Positions 21,202 through 33,039 of a stretch of DNA of 64,000 bases are shown piece after piece. Every line of letters starts with the position of its first letter. Positions within the stretch are counted from its first letter, which is position 1. A program made the translations under genes and the position numbers. The stretch spans positions 18,373,670-18,437,669 of the forward strand of contig OZ038399.1 in assembly GCA_964036045.1 (NCBI GenBank). The letters are read 5' to 3'. The notes under the pieces were generated by a model. It saw only the letters and a list, made by a program, of their open reading frames with translations. It did no database searches and was not told the origin of the DNA. The DNA is from Eutreptiella sp. 'Long Island Sound 2002' (Eukaryota > Euglenozoa > Euglenophyceae > Eutreptiales > Eutreptiaceae).

Positions 21202-22207
21202 CTGTGGAACCATCAGGGCAACAACGTTAGCATCTATCCGAGAGTCCACCCCCCCCTCACCCCAAAGCAACACCACAGGCAGATTCCCCGGAAATGCAGC
21301 ACACCACCGATGTGTATCATTTTGCATTGAGCAACCTGTGTTGCACCTCCCTCAGCAGCGGTGGAGAGCACCCTCAAAAGATACGGGCATCGGGAAGATT
21401 GAGCCTGTACTTGCTGACAGGGAAGCGGACGCCAGAGCGGCAGAATGCTGCACCTGTGCGGTGGAACACACATTCCAATTCTCAGTCACAAAACTGCATT
21501 ACCCCCTGCCTGATGAACAGCCATTCGTGTTCCAATTGCTCCACCGACGGTCAGCCCTCCACAATCGAGAGGCACATCGCACATCGCCACAAAACACAAC
21601 TGGCCAACCAACCAGCAGACTTACTTAATGCTTATACTCAACACCCACCCTCTCTCCCCGGAGTGCATGGTCCCAGATGTTTGCGTGGTTTCATTTAAGG
21701 TTGGTGCCACGGGCACAAGGAAACACCGTGTACTGCCGTGTGGTAGTACAAAAATGTTCCTGGAAACCCCACTTCTGTAGGATCTGAATTCTTAGAGTTT
21801 CATGCACATTTCTAGCAGGCTGGTGGAATGGATTTGCAGATCCCCATACAGTAGGGGGTACGTGGCCATTTGTCTCCTCCCCTGTTTTGATCCGCTTTTG
21901 GTTCCATTGGTTAAAATTGGTGAAGCTGCTCCAGCTGTGATAGCCAAATCCAACCATCCCAGAATTCCAATTCTAAGACCTTGGCAGTTACTGGGATACA
22001 TTTACGGCTTGGGCCATCCACATGCATGTGTAGGGCAGTGCCCTCCGGATCCCTCAAAAACACATGAAATCTGGGACGAATGACCACCCCACAACGCAAA
22101 TAATGCACTCCAATAAGCCAATCATCAAAAAGAATACACGCTTCCATAGTGCTGGACATGGAGGGACACCAACATCACATGTTCAACATCAATCCAAGGC
22201 ACTAGAC
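21202..22207 (-). other. Conserved region upstream of WD40-vWA exon, unit 1
   Basis: The first about 470 bp match 8602-9070. From 21672 the sequence is specific to units 1-3 and is repeated at 33480-34020 and 53780-54320. A possible acceptor (GGCTATCACAG, near 21935) opens a frame, but no phase-compatible donor follows. No exon called. Confidence 0.45.
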
Positions 22208-22402
22208 CATGCCCGTGAAACGGGGTGCTGGCATAGGGTTGTGTTGTGTTCAATTGTTGTCCGGGTGGAGTTGCATGTTGGGTAATGTCCACCATTTGGC
22301 TTGGGTAGTTGACCAAGAAAGAGCGGTGCCACTTGGGGGAGCAACACCCTTCAATGCCTTCTTCGACAGTTGTGCAATTTCCTTGGGGAGCTGGAGTTTC
22401 AA
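22208..22402 (-). CDS. Candidate Thr/Pro and Cys exon, unit 1
   Basis: Possible 65-codon exon. The acceptor GCCAACCCATCCAG before 22402 is phase 1. The only phase-1 donor in frame (GGGCATG|GTCTAG) after 22208 is weak. Product: VETPAPQGNCTTVEEGIEGCC, then PGQQLNTTQPYAST, with sequons NCT and NTT. The frame is kept at 34021-34215 and 54322-54516 without stops. The alternative is that this is simply intron. Confidence 0.3.
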
Positions 22403-22503
22403 CTGGATGGGTTGGCAATGTTGTGGGCGCAGCATATGTGCGTGTGGGGTTGGTCCATCGGAATCTTGTTGGACCCATACATTTGAGTTGCAAGTGACAC
22501 TAC

Positions 22504-22677
22504 CTCGAGCAAGGCAATGAGTTGCGCCCGTGTGGAATGTGCCACCACTACAGTGTGGGCATCTGGCCAGTGGCCACACCGCTTGGGGGGCCTTCACCCA
22601 CCGCAACTGTGTCCACGCCCAAACAAATGGGACCGTGACAAATGGCTGTATGAACAAAATTCTGCTGCATTCTGGTC
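22504..22677 (-). CDS. Short Cys-containing exon, unit 1 (phase 1-1)
   Basis: A 58-codon exon candidate. Acceptor CCGTGGCTCTAG before 22677 and donor GCTCGAG|GTAGTG after 22504, both phase 1. Product begins GPECSRILFIQPF and ends CPHCSGGTFHTGATHCLARG, with four cysteines and a hydrophobic, Trp-containing middle. I do not recognise the family. It lies between the vWA exon (upstream) and the WD40-vWA exon (downstream). The frame and both splice sites are kept at 34317-34490 and 54618-54791, with Val/Ala and Ala/Thr changes only. Confidence 0.5.
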
Positions 22678-22933
22678 CTAGAGCCACGGGGTGATTGGTA
22701 CGACTGAGTAAGAAATGAGGTAAAACCGAGTTAAATGTGGTAAAATTGAGTGCAAACGAGGTAAAATTGAGGGGATTTTGTCAAAATAATTGTTGGAAAC
22801 AGTTTTTACTCAAAAATACCAGATTTCATTCGGGTTTTGCTTCAGTTCTTTGATAGTAGGTGGTGTTTTTGTTTAAGGGCATAAAGGGGAAGGGACACTT
22901 GGAGGCTCTTGGAGCACCACACTGCATAAATAC

Positions 22934-23680
22934 CTACAACGACTGTCGGAGTAGGTGTCACGGTTTGCGTGGGCAGAGGGCTTGCGGTCACACTCGCCGT
23001 TTCCGTATCAAAGTTCGTGTTACCCCCGCCATCAATGCTCGGCGGACAAGTGCCCCGGCTGATCAGTTCAGAGACCTTCAGCAGCGATTCGAACTCTCGC
23101 ATGTACGCCCAATGGTCCACTTTGGGCTCACTGGCAATCCCCTGTAGCTCTGTCAGACTCGGGTTCCCCACTCCAACGGCGAACATGATGACGCCCTGGT
23201 CCTTCTGCTGCTGCGCCGATGATTGCGTCGCCGATGGAGAGTTAGACACCCCATCAGTAATCACTTCGATCAGCCGCGTCCGGTTGGTCCCATTGCATCC
23301 CTGCTGCATCTGGCCAGCCAGGTCAATGGCCTTGTGCGTGTTGGTCCCGCCCCCAGTGAATACAATCGCGTCGATGCACTCCATCAACTCGTCTTGCTCA
23401 TGGGTCAGCGGACACACTACCTCCGCTGCCGACGAAAACGCCACAACCCCCATGCGATTGCCGTCCCAGCTCGTGAATTGCGTCCGGTTCACTCGATCCT
23501 TGACGTATGCAACCACATGCGGCCAGTTGCTGGTCCCGATCGATCCTGATCGATCTACCACAAGTACCACATCAGCAGGGCAACAGCTCACCGTCTCGTT
23601 GCACACGCCCGGACAAGGAGTGAAGGCCGACCGCAAAGTCGTGGGTGTGGCCGTGATGGAAGGAGTTGGTGAACTCGTTG
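22934..23680 (-). CDS. vWA exon with Thr/Pro N-terminal extension, unit 2
   Basis: 249 codons, phase 1-1. Acceptor CATCATTTGCAG before 23680 and donor GTAG|GTATTT after 22934. It differs from the unit 1 version by a shorter C-terminal linker (PTQTVTPTPTVVVG) with a different downstream intron. vWA domain and MIDAS residues complete. The next exon downstream is the 58-codon Cys exon at 22504-22677. Confidence 0.84.
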
Positions 23681-23812
23681 CTGCAAATGATGCAGGAGAT
23701 TGCAAAGGGACTGAGATGTTGGGTCAGAAGGCAGGTGTTGGTTCCTGTGATTTTTTGCACTAGATATTTGGTGGTGCGTTGGGGTGCAATCATAGAGTCG
23801 AGCAATTTTTGT

Positions 23813-23951
23813 TTGCGGTAAACGCGAGTATTCGGTTTTGCAGTACTCGCCAATACGATTTTTTGCACTCACGTTTACTGCAAAAAAAAAAACACACAAT
23901 TGTACAATTCTTTTCGTAATCGCGTTTACCGCAAGAAAAATATTACACGAC
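23813..23951. other. Inverted repeat and empty LINE target site, unit 2
   Basis: The 15-bp arms are at 23813-23827 and 23920-23934. The single ATTACACGAC at 23942-23951 is followed directly by TTACAACATACACG. Like unit 1 this is the uninterrupted state. Confidence 0.9.
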
Positions 23952-24666
23952 TTACAACATACACGCTACATAACCCCTACCATCTGGGGGGTTCCCAGCG
24001 CCTATCGCGGGGAGTAAATCAGAAGTGGCTACTTAACCCCTGCCGTCTTGGGGGCCCACATGTGGGCAAAGTGATTACATAACCCCTGCTGTCTCCGGGC
24101 CCCAAAGGTGGGCATAGTGGCCACATCACCCCTGCAATCTCCGACCCCATCTTACAGCTCTCGTAGACCCCCATGAAAATGTGTGAAAATCAAATTGAGT
24201 GATTTTTTTTGTGGGGGGGTACACTCACGCTGACACACAAAAACAAAGCTAGACACTCGTGTTGACGGTCAAAAAAAAGGCTGTCACACAAGTTATTCAC
24301 GTGACACTGAAAAGGAAATTGCAATTTTTCCCTATATTTTCATTTCCTTTATATTTACAGACGGACGCCATGTACAGTCCTCCTGTCCTCCTCCTCTTGG
24401 CCACTCCTTGTGAGAGAGGAAGGGTGCTTATTGGAGGCAACTGGTTGACAAATTTGAGTTCACAATTATCAATCATCTTGAAAACAGCCTGAAAAACTGC
24501 TAAGCTTCACCTCCAAATACGCCATCACATGGTACCATGGTGTCAAACATGTCTTCTTGAACATCAATTCAGTTCATTGTCCAATGATAATGAACATGAA
24601 CAGCACATATGCTTGACACACTGGAGTTCGTCCTTAATATTCAGTTTTTTGGCCAAAACAAGCAGA

Positions 24667-25062
24667 TCCGCAGTAGCACATAGTAGGCAGCCAGCAGCTG
24701 GCAGTAGGCAGCAAGCAACAAGCAACAGGCAGCACGCAGTAAGCAGCAAGCAGTAGGCAGCAAGGAGCAGACAGCTCGCGATACGCAACAAGCATCATGT
24801 AGTAGGCAGCAAGCAATAAGCAGCAGGCAGCAAGCAGCTCGTAGTAGGCAGCAAGCGGCAGGCGGCAGGCAACAAGCAGTGGGCAGCAAGCAGTGAGCAG
24901 CTCGCAGTAGGCAGCGAGCAGCATGCAGTCGGCAGCAAGCAGCAAGCAACAGGCAGCATAGGCAGCCAGCAGCAAGCAGCAAATAGCAAGCAGCAGGCAT
25001 CCAGCACGCAGCAGCAAGCAGCGGCAGCAAGCAGTAGGCAGCAAGCAGTAGGCAGCAAGCAC
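24667..25062. repeat. CAGCAAG/CAGTAGG-type satellite, unit 2
   Basis: Counterpart of 14217-14583, with about 20 extra bases of repeat near 25026-25055 and loss of about 50 bp of unique sequence just after it. Length change confined to the repeat edge suggests slippage. Confidence 0.9.
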
Positions 25063-25065
25063 CCC

Positions 25066-26860
25066 GAGGAAGGGTTTCAGTTCTTGGTGTCCTTCAACAT
25101 GCCACCTTAGTCAGCCCCTTTTACTAGTGTACCTGATATTCCCTCCACTACCATCTCGGTCCCAATATTGAGTCTTGATAGGCTTATCAGGGGTCAACCA
25201 AAAATCACGATTTTGTGGCCAAGGCATGCCACCGTAAAAACCATCAGGTCGCAATGCCCATACCCCCTAAAAGCAGATGCCTCAGTCAAAAGAGCCCCTT
25301 TTGAAGGGGGGGGGGGGGGGGTAAAAGGGCTCGATTGACACGCAAATGGATTGTTCCCGGCCTTGTGCCAGGCTTGGGTGATCATTTGGTAGCAATGGGG
25401 GTACGTGTAAACCCATGGGGAGCCATGTAGCACCAATTTGGCCCTCCTAGTGGTGCTTATTGGCCCCTAAAAGCGCCATTTTGTGCTTATTTGCTTTGTG
25501 GTGGGCAAAAATTGGTGGGCTGGAGGACGCTAATTTTCATTACTAGAACACTCTTACTTTGCTCACTTACATTCCTTTTATGGTCCAATCATTGTGGAAA
25601 CGGATTGGCCCTGCTCGGCAAACTATCATTCGTCCTAAACTTTCAGGACAGAAACACCAAAAACAGGCGGAAAATGGCCATTTTTGACCCCTTGCTTGCC
25701 GAGAGCCGCCAATGGCTCTGGTCTTGAAATTGAATGGGCGAAAATTGCCAATTGCTACGCCCATCAATATGAAAAGCAAGATATGAAAAGGCGATGGTCC
25801 GAATTTGAAAATAGTGGCTTGGAGAAAATGACTTGGAATCTCGCGCAAATTCCCATTACTTTCGGCAAAACCTCATTTTTTTGCAATTCTGCTTTTTCGG
25901 CATAGAATGATTAGTACGACATGATAACTCTCACTAAACATGGACGCCTTGTAATCCTCATGTCCTCCTGCTTTTCTTCCTCCTCCTCCTTTGCCAATTT
26001 GCAATGCTTTTGTGTCCCATTGTGGAAAAAGAATGAATCCATTTGGAACCCTCTGCTTAGCACACCGGCGACATTCCTGCTTTTTGAAGACAATCATCCT
26101 GAAATCTAAGCTGGAAACGGCTGACCACTAAAATGGCCGTAGCGTGGAGCCACAGCTTGCACTTGCCTTCCTTTTGTGACCCAATCATTGCAAAAAAGTA
26201 AAGGCCTCCATTTGGAAGCAGCTACTGGGCGCACCACCGAGAGTCCTGGTCGTTCAACATTGTCAAAACATCACCTCAAAATGCCTTTGGGAACATCCCC
26301 ACGGAGCTACACGAAAAATACGATGTGTTGGAGTAAATGGGCTGTCAAGGTTTCAAATATAGTGCGTTTCAGGGCTGAAAAAATGTGCCCATCGGAGGGA
26401 AATTGCCTTAAAAAGTGATCATGTGGCTGCATTTGGGTCCGTAAGTGCTACATATAGAAAATCGCTATTTTTCAGGGGAATAGTGAAAATCCCCAAGCGC
26501 CCGAGATGGGTTCCTAGGTCACCAAACACATATTTTTGCAGAGTTGCCCAAAGGACACCAAACTCGTTTCAGGTGATGCGCATTGGCTCCGCGGTCATTT
26601 TGAGCCACTTGTACGACCATTTTGAGCCACAAAGGATGTTAAGATCCTTCTTTGACGAACTATGAAATCAGGCAGGTTAACATGATGGAGATAGGACCGC
26701 ATGTGAGATGTGATGTCCAAACTTGGGATCCCGCTGTACCCGTCAACTGGTCAGAAAGGAACTACATCCCCGTCCACTGTCCCCGTGAACTGGCATGCAT
26801 TTTGTGACACATTTATTCAAAGTACAGCGATACATCTAAAACCATCAGATATTGACGTAC
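25066..26860. other. AT-richer part of the long GON-vWA intron, unit 2
   Basis: Near-identical to 14640-16410. The G-run near 25307 is longer than in unit 1. No coding feature seen. Confidence 0.6.
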
Positions 26861-27388
26861 CTGCACAAATGCGGTTGAACCATCCTTCATCGAAAAGGGT
26901 GAGCTGCAAATATCCCGTGGTCAACTCGCATCCACCTCCATTACCCCCACATCTCACGGTGCAATACTGATTGTTGTCTGTACACTGCAGTGTCATGGCA
27001 CTATACCATCCCTGCGATGTCCACTGCCCGCAAACACAAGAGCTTCCGGCTGCACCGGTGCACGAGCAGCTGCTCGCTCCGTCTACTGCGAAGGGAGTCA
27101 CTCGAAGGTCAATAACTGCCTTTCCTAGTTCAGAATTCTGTCCAGCACAATCCTTGGCCTGGCCATATTGTAGCATGCTCGAGCCAGCTTCCAGAGTGGC
27201 GAAGGTATGGTCCGTGGCATTGACTCGAAGTGTTGTGTAGTCTATTTGGAGCCGCGTCCAGGTGACTTTCGAATGATATCGTCCGGCCTGATAATCAGCG
27301 GCACAATTCAGTCGGTTGGCGTTTGTTGGGTCATTACTGGCATTGTTGTTGGCGTTCGGAAGCAGGTAGAACTCGTTCAGGAGGCATT
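26861..27388 (-). CDS. GON domain exon, unit 2
   Basis: 176 codons, same acceptor and donor as the unit 1 copy at +10450 bp. All GON cysteines and the RCGGNGGGC end are kept. Changes from unit 1 include NNASND (Val to Ala), FATLEAG (Ile to Thr), QAKDC (Arg to Lys) and GQNSELG (Tyr to Asn). Several amino-acid changes with no break suggest the domain is under some constraint. Confidence 0.78.
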
Positions 27389-27962
27389 CTGTTGGAGAGG
27401 GTAGGTCTGCATGTGGCATGTGTGCATATGCTCATTCCTTCCTGAGCGCCACAGAAGCCACAGTGACACAGTGACCGCAGCAGCGTGTGCAGCCCCGCTT
27501 TTGTTGGGAGAAACAGGGCAGCCGGTGTGTGGCATGTGTGCATATGCTCATTCCTTCAGGGAGGGAAGCATGTGAAGGAGGCCCCCGCCTCTTCAGGGCC
27601 AGATCGCTCATGTGCAAGGAGGGAGGCGGAGGGGGTTCTCCTGCCCCCCAACCCCCGGAGCTGCCCCCCTGAGAGCACATCGCGACAGAGAGGTCGCAAA
27701 GTTAGCAGCGCCCGCCCCCCCCCCCCCCCCGTGGCTCAACGCGCTGGGCTCGTCGAGTCGCCTGTGGCGCAACCGCATGTCGCGCGCGTGAAAACCATGT
27801 GGACAACACGCTCACCGACAGACCACAGCCCGCCCAATGCAGGACCAGACACCGCAAGGTACATCCATTTGCAACTGACCACCGGTTGTACTGAGCGCCA
27901 CAGAAGCCACAGTGACACAGTGACCGCAGCAGCACGTGCAGCCCCGCTTTTGTTGGGAGAAC

Positions 27963-28049
27963 CAGGGCAGCCGGTAACGCAACGTCCCGGGCCAAAACCG
28001 CGATTGTCATCCATGAAATGGGGATGCAGGGGCTCACAGGCATGGCATT
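27963..28049 (-). CDS. Candidate small Cys-rich exon, unit 2
   Basis: Counterpart of 17508-17594 with a Gly-to-Asp change at the middle (GRDVTG on the third frame reading; the Cys frame GRCVTGC is kept). Both phase-1 splice sites persist. Tentative for the same reasons. Confidence 0.33.
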
Positions 28050-28229
28050 CTGATTTGCAGTGTACACTCGTGACCCGGTTCGCATGCCACCGAGTCAGGC
28101 GGTGACCTACGGGGGATCTGCTGTGGGTCTCCAAACTCAAAACCACAATCTTTGGGAGTCACAGCCGCTCAAGCAAAAAAAACCGATGATCCAACTCGAA
28201 TCTCCACATTTGTGCCTAAGAAAGTGCCC

Positions 28230-29545
28230 CCCCGCCCCCCAGTCGGCCCAAATTTCAGCCACCACAAAGCGAGGGTGCAGGCCGTGGGCTGGTTCCCCTT
28301 GGGGACCAGGAAATAGGGGAGCAGACCTTTTGCTGCCCCTACCCCCCCCAACAGAAATGGGGCCGGACCGAAAGCAGGCCCAGCACCCCCCCCCCCCCCC
28401 CCAGCATGCCCTCGCACCCTCACAGCAGGCCGTCACATGGTGATCGAGGTCCCACCCCTCACGGACAGGGAGCGGACGCCGAACGACGAGTATGTTGGGA
28501 TCTGGGACCCGCATGGTAACCCAGCAGGTGGTCCTCCTCTCCCAAACAAGTGAACAGGTAGACCCATCCACCACTAACCCCCCCCCCCCCCAGCCTGCGC
28601 CCCCGACGGGAGGGGTGCACGGAGTCGGCGCCCTCAGGGCCTAAAAAGTGGAGGCTGTGAAGGGCTCACAGCTTGACCGCTGTGGGTATCCCTTGAGCGA
28701 CCTGCACAGGGAACCTCCAGGTGTGCGCGTGCCCCTCCAACTTCATCACAGACGCCTAGGCCAGCACAGCCCCGTGCACTCCAGTGCAGTTGCGGGCGAC
28801 CCCTGGAGGCCAGACAGCCACCTGCCGACCCCTGCCCCCCCCCCCCCCTTCCTCAACGGAGAGGCCATTCGGGTGTGGTGCCCTCTGGGCCCCCTCGTCT
28901 ACGCGGGCTGTAGCGCCGCAGCCAGTGCAGCCAGCACCGGTGGCACCCACGGCAGGGAAGCACTCTTTGCGCCCTGGTGCCCCTCCACCTGCCCGCGGTA
29001 CGCCCTCGGCCGTGGGGAGCCGGACCCAGCCCGCGTGGCAGCACCACCTGTGCCTAAGGCAGTCAAGGAGTGCGGGTCTGACCCCAGTCGTGCCACGTAC
29101 CACCGCCTTCCCGTGCCAACAGGCAGTCGTGGAGTGGTTGGGTAGCATGTCCTAGTGACGTGGAGGTTGCGAGCCCAGGCCCACATCTCCCCCGGCGGGC
29201 TCAGAGTCAGGCTCTCCAGCCTCCCTGCCGGGGCCTGGAGCACCAGGCACACACTTCCCCGCACCATGTGCGCCAACGCCGAACAACAATGGAGCAAGCA
29301 GGTGTGCCACAGCCCCCCCCCCCCCCTCCCTCCACAAACACACAAGGGCACATACACACAGGCACGGCGGCATCTCCCGCCCGCGAGCGCCACCGCGGGG
29401 TCTGGGGGCGGTCAGCAGTCCGGTAGGCCTTGTGACCGGACACCCTGGTACAGCCGCCCGGTCGGGTCCGGCAGGGAAGGCAGCGCGGACCGTGGGTAGG
29501 CGACCAGGTGAGGCCTTCACCCAACCCAACCCAACCCCCCCCTGG
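28230..29545. other. GC-rich 1.3-kb insertion specific to unit 2
   Basis: Between a C-run at about 28227 and CCCCCCCTGGCCTACCACGGG at about 29535, unit 2 has about 1.3 kb that units 1 and 3 lack. Those units go straight from the C-run to the CTACCACGGACCAGG/CTACCACGGGCCAGG sequence. The insert is GC-rich, with several C-runs (28385, 28578, 28838, 29315). Open frames occur on both strands but are Ala/Pro/Gly/Arg-rich and overlap each other. No recognised domain, TIR or target duplication; origin unknown. Confidence 0.7.
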
Positions 29546-29689
29546 CCTACCACGGGCCAGGTTCTGGTTTAGGGCCCAGAAGTGCGGAAACACAGCGTCA
29601 CCGTGTTTGCACAAGCCCGCGTTACCGCACGGAACATACCCAAGGGGGGGTCGCTCGACCCCGTCCTACTGCCACCCACCCCCCCACTA

Positions 29690-30114
29690 TCTCCCGAAAC
29701 CCGGGGGGGGGGGGGGGGCAGGAGGTTTTTTCCGGGGGGCGGCCCCAGGGGGCACGGGGGGGGGGGGGTTTCGCGCCAGTACACACTTGCCATGGTTTGA
29801 CAGAGGGGGGGGGGGGGGTCGGGCACCTCCGAACAGTTGGGTATGCAGCCCACGTGTAATCCGACCATTCGCACCGCCCCTAACCCCAACATAGGGTAGG
29901 GTTGCATCGGCTTGGGTATACCCGGCCATGGGTACCGGGAACCTCGGGGGGGGGGGGGGTCCTGAGGTGGTCATGGGGTTAGCAGCACAGCATGAGGTTC
30001 GAGGTACAGCTGTGGTTAGCAATGCAGCATGGGGTTTGAGGTACAGCATAGGATTAAGGCACACCATGGGATTAGAGGCACGGGGCTATGTGTGTGTCTT
30101 GGGCAGGGGGGGGA
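29690..30114. repeat. Poly-G rich block, unit 2
   Basis: Counterpart of 17940-18365: G-runs after CCCGAAACCC (29703), GGCAC (29757), CAGAGG (29804) and CCTC (29945). Run lengths differ from those of unit 1. No gene. Confidence 0.75.
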
Positions 30115-30230
30115 CTACAAGTCCTTGAAAAGCTCTCCCTTTGAGGAAGAGGAGGAGTCAGAGCGGCGAGTCCGCTTTGCTTGAAGCTCCCTCGCAGCTT
30201 CGTCTTTCCTCTTTTTGTTGCGCTTTCCAA
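30115..30230 (-). CDS. Candidate terminal exon with basic Ser-rich tail, unit 2
   Basis: Sequence identical in frame to 18366-18481, with stop codon at 30115-30117 and phase-1 acceptor. Follows the WD40-vWA exon ending at 31205 after a 975-bp intron. Confidence 0.4.
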
Positions 30231-31204
30231 CTGACCAAATATTCCCCAGGCGCCGTTGGCGCCAGCATACGTGGAAGCAATATCTCCCGAAACCCGGGGG
30301 GGGGGGGGGGGGCTGGGGGGGGTGGCATCCTAGGACCGGGCCCGGCGACCCCCCCGTGCACGTACCACAGAACACATGCTGCAGACATAAGCCAACCCTA
30401 CCCCTCAAAACATGACAATACAAAGCAGTTCTCTTCATGTGCATATCTCAGGTACCACCCAGTTCCTTGCACATGGAATTACAGCTACACCAACCCTTTG
30501 ACACCCATATGGACCCTTCCTGCAGCCTGCAGGAAGCTACAAAAACCACATTCTCTATTGAATTGGAACCGCAAAACACGATGCAGGCAAAAAAAGCCCA
30601 AAAGTGCGGAAACACGGGGTAGCCGTGTTTGGAAAAGCCCATGTTCGGACAAGGGGGCAGGGGGTGGCCCTTCAAGTCTCGAAAGAAAGCACAACAAATG
30701 CCATGCAAAATGGAGCATAGCAACTCGTGCCCTTGACGGGTAGCACCATCTGTGAGGACCTTATGCCTTGGGGGGCGGCGCAGGGGGGCATGGCCTTTGT
30801 GATGAGTGTTGTTCCGAACAGATCTCCTAAAAATGCAGTGTTCTCTTCACAAAACACAAATTCCAATTGGTGTGGGAGTCCTTTCCGTACGCACAACCGA
30901 TCCAACCCTCCATTTGGAACATGTGGTGCTCTATCGGCAGTCAAAGGTCGTATGCACACTACCTCAACGCTGCAATCCAGTGAACACACTGAAAGGATCT
31001 CCGCTGGCTGGGCCGGGCGATACCGTTTTGGTGCATGTGACGCTCGACAAAAAATAAAACATTCGTCGGTGGATGGCGCTCCACACACATATCAGACGGA
31101 CACAGCGACTGTAAAACTCGACCTACCCCTGCTGGCTGCGCTCCTTCCTCGCTGCCCTGGTATGCCTCGTACACCGTGCCAGGGGCTCGACACCGCATCC
31201 ACAC

Positions 31205-33007
31205 CTGCAGCTCTCGGAGTAGGTGTCACGGTTTGCGTGGGCAGAGGGCTTGCGGTCACACTCGCCGTTTCCGTATCAAAGTTCGTGTTGCCCCCGCCAT
31301 CGATGGTCGGCGGACAAGTGCCCCTGCTGATCAGTTCAGAGACCTTCAGCAGCGATTCGAACTCTCGCATGTACGCCCAATGGTCCACTTTGGGCTCACT
31401 GGCAATCCCCTGTAGCTCTGTCAGACTCGGGTTCCCCACTCCAACGGCGAACATGATGATGCCCTGGTCCTTCTGCTGCTGCGCCGATGATTGCGTCGCC
31501 GATGGAGAGTTAGACACCCCATCAGTAATCACTTCGATCAGCCGCGTCCGGTTGGTCCCATTGCATCCCTGCTGCATCTGGCCAGCCAGGTCAATGGCCT
31601 TGTGCGTGTTGGTCCCGCCCCCAGTGAATACAATCGCGTCGATGCACTCCATCAACTCGTCTTGCTCATGGGTCAGCGGACACACTACCTCCGCTGCCGA
31701 CGAAAACGCCACAACCCCCATGCGATTGCCGTCCCAGCTCGTGAATTGCGTCCGGTTCACTCGATCCTTGACGTATGCAATCACATGCGGCCAGTTGCTG
31801 GTCCCGATCGATCCTGATCGATCTACCACCAGCATCACATCCGCTGGGCAACAGCTCACCGTCTCGTTGCATACAGGGCATGGACTGTCGCATCCCATGG
31901 ATGGCACATACCGATGGTAGTCCCATACATCCCAGCGTGCAATGGACGATGCTGTCTCCCCAGTCCTTCCCGCAGGAAGGTCAGAAACCGCATCGGAGAT
32001 GTAATACTGGAAGCCCACAACCACTTGCGAGTATCGCCCTCCCACGGGGGAGAACACACCCGCCAGGGGATAGCCCAGTGGGACATACACCGAAGAGTAC
32101 GCTGCTTCATACCACTGAGCCCCCGTTGCAACATCCCAAATCGCAATCCGTGGGTCGTCGCTAAGCGTCAGGATGGAGGCGCCATCCGACGACCACGCAA
32201 CCGCCTTCACTCGGGAGGACGCCGCCCACTCGCGAGGCCCGAACGCGGACCACGCCCCGTTGGGATGCAGCCAGGCCCCCGACGTGAAGTCCCAGACCCC
32301 AATGCGGCTCCGCAGCACGGAGTTCTGGTTCACCCACTGGCCGTACACGAACTTGGTACCGTCCGGCGAGACCGCCAACGCCCGCCTAAACAAGTAGAAT
32401 GACGTCCCCATGTCCCAGAACTGGACCTGGCTCCCGGTGGATGCATTCCACAGGTGTATCCCGTGCGCAGTGTTGGCGGAACTGTAGTACGTGGCCGTCA
32501 ACAGGTGTCCACTGGGCAAATACGCCAAAGCTTCGCATCGGTAAGGCAAGGTCCAAGACGTCCCGGCTGTGCCACTGCCGACGTCCCAAATCTGCAGGAC
32601 GCTGTTCGTCCACACTGCCGCTACCGTCAATCGGTCCGGGGCCCAAGCAAAGGCGTTGATCTGCCCCGTGTTATAAAAAGCCTGCAATTGTGTGGGCGTT
32701 GCTCCTGAAACATCCCACAGCCGCAGGGACCGATCAGTGTAGCTATGCGTCATGAGTTGTTGCCCATTCAGGCTCCACTCCAGTGTGTAGATGTATGGAT
32801 ACGACGTTCCATGAGGCTGCCACCTGTGCAATATGGCCATCGTCACAGCATCCCAGATGATGACCCATCCATCGTGATCTCCAGATGCAATCTTCGTCCC
32901 ATCCGGTGAGTACCGCACATCGTGAATCTTATTGGTATGATGTCTCGCCGTGATGTTCTGGTTCTCCAGTGGTCTCATGGAGCCACATGCCAAGGTCTTG
33001 GTGGACA
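31205..33007 (-). CDS. WD40 propeller-vWA fusion exon, unit 2
   Basis: 601 codons, phase 1-1, intact blades and MIDAS. Variants: GSGTAGTS (Ala to Thr), SSIARWD (Asn to Ile) and CPPTIDGG (Ser to Thr) just before the linker. The last two are shared with 51506-53308, so units 2 and 3 share a more recent history here than unit 1. No disabling change. Confidence 0.85.
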
Positions 33008-33039
33008 CTGTGGAACCATCAGGACAACAACGTTAGCAT

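Larger units (their letters stand above)
12464..22840. repeat. Large tandem unit 1 (recurs from about 22.9, 34.7 and 55.0 kb)
   Basis: Order along the plus strand: vWA exon, hairpin and LINE target, 47-bp repeats, CAG-like repeat, GON exon, poly-G blocks, short basic C-terminal exon, WD40-vWA exon, short Cys exons. Offsets between units are about 10.45 kb (units 1 to 2), 17.2 kb (2 to 3, enlarged by a LINE) and 22.5 kb (3 to 4, LINE plus telomere-like block). Units differ by scattered substitutions, changes in homopolymer length and a few large insertions or deletions. Confidence 0.9.
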
